This document shows positions 56,101-64,000 of a DNA stretch of 64,000 bases, piece by piece; the stretch's first letter is position 1, and each line of letters begins with the position of its first letter. The position numbers and the translations under genes are program-made. Source of the stretch: Gautieria morchelliformis (Eukaryota > Basidiomycota > Agaricomycetes > Gomphales > Gomphaceae); contig WHVA01000072.1 in NCBI GenBank assembly GCA_015179125.1, positions 238,354-302,353 on the forward strand, given 5' to 3'. The notes under the pieces were generated by a model, which worked only from the letters and a program-made list of their open reading frames with translations, did not search any database and was not told the DNA's origin.

Positions 56101-56986
56101 GAAACAAGTTGTTTCCGACCGAGGTCCGCAATTTGTCGTCGAACTGACTCGGGAGCTCTACCGCCTGCTTGGCATAAAGCTGGCTACCACCACAGCATAC
56201 CATCTGCAGGGTGACGGACAGACGGAACGGGTCAATCAGGAGTTGGAGCAATATCTCCGCCTCTTTGTCAATGAGAGGCAGGATGACTGGGATGAGTTAC
56301 TTCCACTGGCAGAATTCCAATATAACAACCATGTACATTCCGCCACACAACAGACTCCCTTCATGCTTGACTCCGGACGACACCCGCGGATGGGCTTCGA
56401 ACCACGCCAGGCTGACTCCCGACTTGAGACAGTCAATGAGTTCCGGGACCGCATGGACTCCACCCTTTCGGAAGCCAAGTCGGCCCTTGCGAAGGCCAAG
56501 GATGACATGGCAAGGTACTACAACCAACGCCGGGTTCCTGCCCTGGAGTACCAAGTTGGAGACAAGGTGTATCTAGATGCAAGTGACATCCACACCACAC
56601 GCCCTTCGCAGAAGCTTGCCCACCGCTACCTTGGGCCCTTCACAGTGACGCAGAGGGTTGGACGGAATGCATACCACCTCCGACTTCCGATGTCCATGTC
56701 CCGCCTCCACCCCGTCTTCAACGTGGTGAAGTTACTCCCTATGCTTGAGGATCCAATTCCAGGTCGGAAGGCTCGTCCGCCACCTCCGCCGGAAATTGTA
56801 GATGGGGAAGAGCACTGTGTGGTGGAACGGATCCTGGACAGCCGGTTTGTGCGAGGACGACTCCAATTCCTCGTGAAATGGGAAGGGTATGGGTATGAGG
56901 AGAATTCGTGGGTCCCGGAGCCAGATGTTTCCACTCCAGACAAACTCCGTGAGTTCTATAGGACACACCCCGGTGCCCCTCGCTGA
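53123..56986 (+). pseudogene. gypsy-1 pol: PR, RT, RNase H, IN, chromodomain
   Basis: Overlaps the end of gag by 13 bp in the -1 frame, typical for gypsy frameshift expression. Protease LVDCGATGQFID is at about 53,402. A TGA at 53696-53698 interrupts the frame; the related fragment at 18.1 kb has Arg there. RT: VYLDDILIF at about 54,605, but the usual PVFF lead-in of motif 1 is cut by a 9-bp deletion (MASFIKKKDG at about 54,270). RNase H: VEADSSDTATGAVFSQ (about 55,048). Integrase: HHDTRVAGHAGRW and CDLCLRTKAQ, VDFIVELP, SDRGPQFV, QTERVNQELEQ. Chromodomain FLVKWEGYGYEENSWVPE is near 56,870. An Asp-Ser repeat (NSDSDSDSD) marks a TTCCGA microsatellite at about 53,858-53,890. Confidence 0.92.
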
Positions 56987-57042
56987 ATCCGCTTGCTGGC
57001 ATTTCAATCCCTCGTGTCCCGTGCTTCGAGGACGCAGCACGC

Positions 57043-57056
57043 TAGAGGGGGGATGA
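57043..57056 (+). other. gypsy-1 polypurine tract
   Basis: TAGAGGGGGGATGA immediately before the 3' LTR start at 57057; expected primer site for plus-strand synthesis. Confidence 0.85.
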
Positions 57057-57546
57057 TGTCAGGGGACATCCTGTTTTCCATTTCCAGTTCCAACACCACA
57101 CCCAGTTCCGACTCCATGTCCGACTCCGCTTCCAGTTCCGATTCCATCTCCGCCTCCGCTTTCGGAAATGATTCCGCTTCTGGGAGAACTTCCACCAGTT
57201 CTGTTCGCCTTGCCAGTTCCACTCCAATTTCCGACTTCCACTCTCGGAACAGTGTCGGAAATCAAGCGACTCGCGTAATAGGTGGCATCAAGGGTCAATC
57301 AAGGGTCAGGGTGGTCAGGGAGATGCAGGGTTGATGGCGGGTGCCAAGTGTTGTCCCTGGCTGCGCAGCGTAGTATAATACGGGCTCGCTGACATTGGGG
57401 GTCCTTAGACTTGTCTCTTTGGATTTCCCCTTGTCAGGTGAGAATCCCCTCTCTTGTATACTCTGTTCATTTATACATACTTTGGATTTCCCCTTGTCAG
57501 TTGTGTGGTAGTGTGATCTCCACAACCAGCCAGGGTTGCCCTTACA
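57057..57546 (+). repeat. gypsy-1 3' LTR
   Basis: 490 bp, TGTCAGGGGACATCC to TTGCCCTTACA. Followed by GCAGC and then Helitron sequence in minus orientation. Confidence 0.92.
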
Positions 57547-58068
57547 GCAGCCTGACCACGCAAGTCTGCCACCGCTGTAGAGCCTACCACCGGATGTCAA
57601 TTCCAGCTGCCTGAGCACGCAACTGAGCAATAGCCACTGAACCTACTATGGGAGCAGGCTGTACAGGGTCTGGCCTATTCTTCTCAGGGGCTGTAATGGT
57701 GGGATAACTGCTAACTGTGCACGAGGGGCTGCCACCTGCTCTCCAGGACTGATATTAGGAGGACGCGATGGTCCTGCAAGCATAGGAGGACGTGGTGGCC
57801 TTGCAAGCATAGGAGGACGTGATGGCCCGGCCACAGGTTGTTGAAAAGGATCAGCGACATTGCTTCTAGGAGGAGGGTGGGGGATGGCAAAATGCTGTGG
57901 TGGAGGGGGTGGCTGGTCCTGAGCTCTGACAGCAGCAGCAGTAGCAAGTGCACGTGCTCTCCGATCAGTGGGCGACGTCATATGACCCTCCTGCTCCTCC
58001 CTCGCCCTTTCACGCTCCTGCTGACAATTTCTCTCTGGAGTAGATGGATCCCTGACAAATGTAGGCAT
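57547..58068 (-). pseudogene. N-terminus of a third Helitron Rep-helicase
   Basis: ATG at 58068 (MPTFVRDPSTPERNCQQ), then MTSPTDRRARA, a proline-rich segment with a few LAGPSRPPM-type units, and the VGS...VADLRGQAA motif cut by the gypsy-1 LTR at 57546. A stop at 57646 and a frame change near 57,600 show decay. Its continuation is on the other strand at 60035-64000. This copy defines the true start of Helitron A as well. Confidence 0.88.
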
Positions 58069-58880
58069 AAGCTTAGCAGAACAATCAAGCTACCACAATT
58101 CAACTTACATTTGCAAGCAGATGCAGCTGTTGTTAATTTTTCTTGGGCAAAGTCAGGGAAATTTATTAATTTCTAATTAAAATAAAATAAATAAATGTCA
58201 GATGGCTCACACCAGACCACAGAGAAATATATACGTACCAAGGACGGGACTGAGAATTTGTTTGTTAGGCAAAGTCAAGGGAATTTATGATTTTCTATTT
58301 ATGATTTTCTATTTAAAATAAAATAAAGAAATGTCAGATGGCTCACACCAGACCACAGAGAAATATATACGTACCAAGGAAGGGATGGGGAAATTGTTTG
58401 AAAATATCCAAGTCTTCTTCGGCTATCCAACTGGAATAATTCCAGTAAAAGGTCCTGGTCCTGGTCCTGGGGAGATGTCTTCTTCAGCCACCAGTAGTGC
58501 AAGTCAACACTAAAAGAACTGCAATGCAATTGTGGATCCCTCTAAGGCAGCCTGGGATGACTACCTGGCTCCTTAGCAGAGAAAAGGCTGCCCCACTGAA
58601 GAGGTCAACCCCAATAGTTCAAAGCAGAGATCTCCCTGGGAAAAGATCTTTTGTGCTCTACACTATATAGGCTATCTATTTCACTCTCACACAATTTATA
58701 TTGTCTATCTAGAGCTGGTGGGAAGAGAGGAGAGGAGGGTAGTGGTGGGTTGAGAGCGTGCGCAGAAGCGGCTGCGCAGCGTTCTGCCACCGCAGCGCAG
58801 CTTCGAGCACTGGAACCGGCAGACCGGCGTGAACTGGTGAGACCGGTTTGGGCCAGCTGCGCCACTCGCGTCCCTGACAA
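58069..58880 (-). promoter_or_regulatory. Helitron 5' leader and GC-rich upstream block
   Basis: Homologous to 12379-13160 of Helitron A: AT-rich leader next to the start, then a GC-rich block (58.75-58.88 kb) with ACCGG/CCGGT words. A tandem duplication occupies 58145-58390. TCTATATAGTG-like sequence near 58,665 could belong to a promoter. The 5' terminus was not located. Confidence 0.55.
58145..58390. repeat. Tandem duplication of about 122-136 bp
   Basis: Copy 1 about 58145-58267 and copy 2 about 58268-58390, sharing the block GTCAGATGGCTCACACCAGA. Copy 2 carries an extra 14-bp internal duplication of TTTATGATTTTCTA. Confidence 0.85.
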
Positions 58881-59549
58881 ATTGGTCAAGGAGGTCACAT
58901 GACTGTGAACACTCTGTGAGGAGCACAGCTGCACTGTCCATTTTGAAAAAATTGCAAAAAAATATACATCAGACTTCTATTAAGCATACGACATGTATGG
59001 CTTTGTCCTTCTTTGGCCGTGTTTGTCATGGTTCCTGCATCATTCCTTCCCTCCTTCTTTTGCCTCTTTCTCGTTTCCCCCCCCCCCCCTGACGTCGTGG
59101 GGGGTAGCATCCTCCCCATGGCTTCGTGAACCTTGCACGTACCGTCCACTTTGGGAATGGCTGAAGCTGACTGCAACCGTCGTTGCTCCCTCGTCCTGGC
59201 TTGTGTCCTCTTTCCTTTTTTTGCCTACCGCTGCTCCTTCCCACAACTTTCTTCCAGTGATCCCCTTTGCTCCTGTCTGTCGGCGCCCACGTCCTGGCTT
59301 GCGTTTTCCTTCCTTTATTTCATTGCCCTCCTATTCTCCTCCTGTCTCTAATTTGCCTTGACGTCATATCCCCTTCATACTAACTTATAACCGGCTGCCT
59401 CTCCTCTTTTTCGCTGTCTCTTTCAAATGTCCACCATCACCTTGGCCACTAATGTTTGTCTTCGAGGCAGTTGTCGTCAGACAACGACGCCCACTACTAT
59501 TGTTTTTACGACACCGTCGTCCAGGGGGCGGTCGACAGCACTGTGCCTC
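58881..59549. other. Pyrimidine-rich stretch with start of an unrecognised frame
   Basis: Contains a run of about 14 C (59,080-59,093) and a long CT-rich tract. An ATG at 59427 opens a frame (MSTITLATNVCLRGSCRQ) that is cut by the inverted LTR at 59550. CT-rich leaders before an ATG are common in fungal genes, so this may be a gene or gag start, but nothing identifies it. Confidence 0.4.
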
Positions 59550-60034
59550 TGTAAGGGCAACCCTAGCTGGTTGTGGAGATCACACTACCACACAACTGAC
59601 AAGGGGAAATCCAAAGTATGTATAAATGAACAGAGCATACAAGAGAGGGGATTCTCACCTGACAAGGGAAATCCAAAGAGAAAAGTCTAAGGACCCCCAA
59701 TGTCAGCGAGCCTGTTTATACTACGCTGCGCAGCCAGGGACAACACTTGGCACCCGCCATCAACCCTGCATCTCCCTGACCACCCTGACCCTTGATTGAC
59801 CCTTGATACCACCTATTACGCGTCGCTTGATTTCCGACACTGTTCCAAGAGTGGAAGTCGGAAATTGGAGTGGAACTGGCGAGGCGAACAGAACTGGTGG
59901 AAGTTCTCCCAGAAGCGGAATCATTTCAAAAGCGGAGGCGGAGATGGAATCGGAACCGGAAGCGGAGTCGGAAATAGAGTCGGAACTGGGTGTGGTGTCG
60001 GAACTGGAAATGGAAAACAGGGTGTCCCCTGACA
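59550..60034 (-). repeat. gypsy-1 family LTR, inverted
   Basis: 485 bp; in minus sense it starts TGTCAGGGGACACC at 60034 and ends TTGCCCTTACA at 59550. The 5' flank in its sense is GCAGC (60039-60035 complement), identical to the 3' flank of gypsy-1. The 3' flank is GAGGC. Confidence 0.92.
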
Positions 60035-60177
60035 GCTGCTGGGATACAGCCTATCCCAGCACAGCCCTTGGGAAGACACAGGCAGGCACCTTTACAACCA
60101 GCAGCTCCTAGACCTCCTGTAGTAGGTTCTGCAGGAGTGGCAGCATTGCGTGCTCACGCCAATGCAATACCACCTGC

Positions 60178-60450
60178 CTCCGCTACTCCCTGCGCTTTTG
60201 CGGCCTCTTCAGCCACTCCCTGCACCTCCTCAGCCACTCCCTGCACCTCCTCAGCCACTCCCTGCACCTCCTCAGCCACTCCCTGCACCTCCTCAGCAAC
60301 TCCCTGCACCTCCTCAGCCACTCCCTGCACCTCCTCAGCCACTCCCTGCATCTCCTTAGCCGCCTCAGCCACTCCCTGCACCTCCACAGCCTCTTCAGCC
60401 ACTCCCTGCACCTCCTCAGCCTCCTCAGCCACTCCCTGTACCTCAGCAGC
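60178..60450 (+). repeat. 21-bp coding minisatellite in the third Helitron
   Basis: About a dozen 21-bp units (TCAGCCACTCCCTGCACCTCC type). In the Helitron frame they read LPAPPQP. Antisense and alternative frames are also open and should be ignored. Confidence 0.92.
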
Positions 60451-61461
60451 ATCCTCAGCGACCTCCTCCTCCTATTCCACTTGGTCGCTCTATAATAATT
60501 GAGGCAGATGTGCAGCGTCATATCTGGGTCCCATGGTTATTCCCTGCCCTGACTGTGAAGCATTACACTGGATGGCAGAACGCCTGCAGAAATCCTCAAC
60601 TGTGCAGCCCAGGTTTGGTGATTGCTGTATGGAAGGAAAGGTGCAGCTGGAAGACCTGCCAGAGCCCCCTCAGCCATTGAAACAGCTCTTAGAGGGCCAG
60701 GACCCTGAGGCAAAGGATTTCGCCAGAATATCAGGCAGTATAATGCTGCATTTGCATTCACTTCTGTGGGGGCCAACTTTGACCAAGATTTGCTTCAGGA
60801 GGGTCGTGGTCCATATGTGCTCAAGCTACAGGGTGAACTGTATCATCTCCATGGCTCTCTCCTCCCTGACAATGAAAATGATGCAAAGTATTCCCAGCTT
60901 TACATATATGATCCTGCACTGGCTTTGGCACAGAGGAAAAATCGTAATGAGCGTCTGTCTCCAACTATCATGGGAGACTTGCAGGAAATGCTCCTGCTGT
61001 GCAATCCTCATGTCGCCACATATAAACAAGCAGCTGAGAGGCTCAGAGCTCAAGAACAGAATGGTAACATCCAGGCAAGGCTCACATACAGGCGCACAGG
61101 GATCCTAGGAGATATAATGTCCCAACCGCAGATGAGATTGCAGTCGTTCTTCCTGGAGATGGCATCGACCCTGAACCTAGGGATATTATTGTCCAGCTCA
61201 GAGGTGGACCTTTCAGAAGGGTATTGGATACCAATGCGAATTATGCCTCTCTACACTATGTCTTGTTCTTTCCCAAGGGAGAGTTGGGATGGCAACCAGG
61301 TATTCCTTATTGTGAGCCAGAGTGTGGTCGGCAGGCCAATCCAAACAGACGGAGACAGGTCACCCAAATACAGTACCATGTGTATCATCTGTTCTAGAGA
61401 GAGAGAGACCCTACAACACTCCTGCGTGGTGGCAAATTGTTCCAGCAGTACATTGTAGACT

Positions 61462-62138
61462 TGTTACGACCGTTCATTTCCAACTTCCGACCCTCAGTTC
61501 CGCCACACCTTTCCGCCCCCCGATATTTCCGCAACACATTCCGCCCCTCCGATATTTCCGACATTCCGCCCCTTGTACATTTTCCTTGTTCTTTCGACTC
61601 TATTACTCGGACCCACCGGACCCACCTCACCGTCCATCAAGACCACATATCCGGCCACCCTTGTAATTTGTTGTCAGATATGTTTTCCCGACCCCGTGTT
61701 CTTTGCCATTGTTCTACCTTACCCTGAACCCCCTTGTAGTCCCATTGTTCCAACTAGCTAGTTCCCACGCATTGTTTACTCGACTTCCGCTTCCTCCGGA
61801 ATTTGCTTAGTACCATATCATTACCTGTTGTCTCAGCTCTTTGTATAAAAGCCTGTCATGTATGTCTCTCTTTCTGCAATCAGATAATCACCTTTGATAC
61901 TTGATTTCCTTCGCTCCATCTCCTGTTCTTAGCACAGTGAGTCTAGCAAGATCTCAGTCTCTCTCCGCCTTCCGCCTCAGTTCCGACTCAAGTTCCGACC
62001 AAACCTTTGGCTCAGAATGTTCCGACTTCCGACTCAGTTCCGAAATACTTAGGACGATAGTTCATCGGGGGCGCAACCTATAAGTTGAAGCCGCTGTCCT
62101 TTCCAGTTCCGACTTAGTGGAAATCTCGATACGTAACA
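61462..62138 (+). mobile_element. Solo LTR inserted in the third Helitron
   Basis: 677 bp, TGTTACGACC to ATACGTAACA, flanked by AGACT (61457-61461 and 62139-62143). Helitrons A and B are continuous at this point. It has a TATAAAAG box at 61844-61851 and is rich in TTCCG words like the gypsy-1 LTR, from which it otherwise differs. Confidence 0.93.
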
Positions 62139-64000
62139 AGACTCCTGAGCTTCTGCAGAGCAAAGCAGACTGAGGTGGATCAGAGATAATCAACACACTC
62201 TGCATGCTGAGCAGTATAACCAGATGGTAGATTCATATGGAGGCTTGGACAATGACATTGGAGATGCAAACAGCTTGGGCATAAAAGTCATTCTGCCTGC
62301 AACATTTCAAGGAAGTACACAGGACATGAATCAAAACTGCCAGAACTCCCTAGCCATTACAACAAAGAAGGGTCCCCCTGATTTGTTTCTTACCATGACT
62401 GCCAATCCAAAGTGGGATGAGATATTGGTGAGTTGCTCCCTGGACAAACTGCTCAGGACTGACCTGACCTGGTGTCGTGGGTGTTTCACCCTCAAAAAGA
62501 AATACTCATTGACTTGATCGTCAAGGACAAGATCTTTGGAGAAACTGTCGCTCACGTTCACACTGTTGAATTCCAGAAGAGGGGCTCCCACACATGCACC
62601 TGCTTCTCTGGTTCGATAGGGACTCCAAGGTCAAACATCCACATGAGGTGGATTCTATGGTTTCAGCAGAGTTCCCTGATCCAGAGACACATCCTGCGCT
62701 CCACCAGTTGGTCTGTGAGCTGATGACACATGGTCCCTGTGGACAGGGACATCCAGACGCACCCTGCATGGAAGAGGGCAAGTGCAAGAAAAAACTTCCC
62801 AAAGCCATTCTGTGAGGAGACCATTGTGAATGTAGATGGATATCCAAAATATCATCTTTGCAATGATGGAAGGCTGCACAATGTCAGAGGTGACATGCTG
62901 GACAACAGATGGGTTGTGCCATACTCTGCTCTGCTCTTGCTCAAACTCCGGTGTCACATCAACCTTGAATTCACCTTCAGTGTGAGGTGTGTCAAGTATA
63001 TCCGCAAGTATCTCTACAAGGGGCATGATCGGACCACGATGGAGTTTGGTGTCAACCATGATGAGATAAAGAAGTACCTGGACGCTTGCTATGTCAGTGC
63101 TCATGAGGCCTGTTGGAGGTTGCTGGAGTGGGAAATCCACACCAGGTGCCTGCAGTCATGGCACTGCCAGTCCATGAAAAAGACCAGCAATCAGTCGTTT
63201 TCAATCCTGATGCTGATCTGCTCACCATCATGAAGGGTCGAGGGGTCAAAGACAGCGCTCATGGCTTACTTTGAGGCCAATGCTGCCTACCCTACGCAAG
63301 CGATGTGCTCTATGTGGATTTTCCTGAGCATTTTACCTGGCAAAAAGAGGAAAGGGTATGGACACCACATCAAAGGGGATATAGCATTGGACGCCTTCAC
63401 TTTGCAAGCCCAAAATCAGGAGAGAGATTTTATTTGTGCACTCTCCTCACGGTGGTCAACGGAGCCAGATCCTTTGAGGAGCTTAGGACAGTGGATGGCA
63501 TACAATGTGCTACTTACAAGGAGGCCTGTCTTGCCAGGGGACTTCTGGAGGATGATCAGGAGTGGAGGTTGTGTCTCCAGGAAGCCAGTGGCATGAAAAC
63601 AGGCACTCAGCTCAGACATCTCTTTGCCACCATCCTTGGTCATTGCATTCCCTCACAACCTGACAGACTATGGGACACCTTCAAGGAGCACATATGTGAT
63701 GATCTCAGACATCAGCTCCAAATCAGACACAATATCCAGGAGCCACAGGATGATCAGGTCTATGATTTTGGCCTCTTTCTCTTGGATAAACTCCTTCAGC
63801 ATAATGGAATGTCCTTGAGCAGCTTTAAAGATATGCCTCGGGTGGTAGGCGAGTGGGAGGTCCTGATTGGAAACAGGTTCATAGCTGAGCAGAGGGACTA
63901 TGACCCTGTTCAAGAGAGGCAGAAGGCTGATGAGAAGGTTCCCAAGCTGAATGAGGGGCAAAGGTCTGCGCACAATCAGATATTACGGTCGGCACTGGAC

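Larger units (their letters stand above)
51279..57546 (+). mobile_element. Ty3/gypsy chromodomain element gypsy-1
   Basis: 6.27-kb plus-strand element with LTRs of 494 and 490 bp, gag, and pol in the -1 frame. The polypurine tract directly precedes the 3' LTR. Domain order PR-RT-RNase H-IN-chromodomain marks a chromovirus-type element. Two TGA codons and a 9-bp RT deletion inactivate it, otherwise the frames are long. The 3' flank is GCAGC; the 5' flank (GAATC) does not match. The matching GCAGC lies beside the inverted LTR at 59550-60034 (see findings). Confidence 0.93.
60035..64000 (+). pseudogene. Third Helitron Rep-helicase, main part (runs off window)
   Basis: Plus-strand continuation of the protein started at 58068. 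Order: VGSAGVAALRAHANAI; a Pro-rich repeat; CPDCEALHW and FGDCC (about 60,545-60,635); the Helitron_like_N region; a 677-bp solo LTR at 61462; MHLLLWFDRDS (HUH region, about 62,594); EIKKYLDACYVSAHEA (about 63,065-63,110); then the linker into the helicase up to the window edge. Frameshifts occur near 60,525, 60,720, 61,085, 62,430, 62,585, 62,800, 63,145 and around 63,300-63,590, so it is inactive. The Walker motifs would lie beyond 64,000. Confidence 0.9.

Noticed and set aside
60150..60521. Frames of VQGVAEE, RRCREWL and SATPCTS repeats
   Set aside because: Alternative readings of the 21-bp repeat; only the LPAPPQP frame is colinear with other Helitrons.
1..64000. tRNA, rRNA, riboswitch or bacterial-type operon signals
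   Set aside because: Looked for on both strands by eye; nothing convincing was seen. A covariance-model scan would be needed to exclude small RNA genes.

Overview
This is a repeat-dominated window from the nuclear genome of a filamentous basidiomycete, most likely an agaricomycete. Evidence for that: short GT-AG introns of about 48-75 bp in the two host genes; chromodomain Ty3/gypsy elements, Ty1/copia and Helitron transposons of fungal type; and no operon structure, rRNA or tRNA that I could find. The species cannot be named from the sequence.

Layout. 1-1.7 kb: GC-rich DNA with part of an unrecognised spliced gene (minus). 1.72-13.2 kb: Helitron A (minus) with its CTAG end and degenerate hairpin at 1721, split by a complete Ty1/copia element (4129-9364; 488-bp LTRs; target duplication CAGGC). 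13.9-15.0 kb: probable old LTR. 15.3-16.9 kb: a 0.9-kb dispersed repeat (R) carrying a solo LTR; its empty-site partner is at 30.4-31.3 kb. 16.9-18.6 kb: gypsy protease-RT fragment. 18.6-22.5 kb: Helitron B, 5'-truncated but with an uninterrupted Rep-helicase frame and a perfect terminal hairpin, fused to a gypsy integrase scrap. 24.6-28.0 kb: a host gene for a large P-loop NTPase of unknown role (minus). 28.2-30.3 kb: local tandem duplications. 32.6-34.5 kb: a host seven-transmembrane receptor gene (plus). 35.1-51.2 kb: a nest of Ty3/gypsy elements in which gypsy-2 (38789-49004, minus, with an extra third ORF) sits inside the gag gene of gypsy-3. 51.3-57.5 kb: gypsy-1 (plus), nearly complete. 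57.5-64 kb: a third Helitron cut in two by gypsy-1 and now in opposite orientations, apparently through an LTR-mediated inversion; it runs off the right edge and carries another solo LTR.

How it fits together. The window records successive transposition: Helitrons invaded by copia and gypsy, gypsy invaded by gypsy, LTRs collapsed to solo copies, and at least one rearrangement. Several insertions are proven inside the window by target duplications together with an uninterrupted paralogue or an open frame that rejoins when the insert is removed. Only the P-loop NTPase and the receptor look like functional host genes. Helitron B and gypsy-1 are the least decayed elements, but both carry lesions. 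I found no convincing new defence or metabolic system; the least explained items are the gypsy-2 third ORF, the NTPase gene, the R repeat, and the 1-kb insertion in ORF3.
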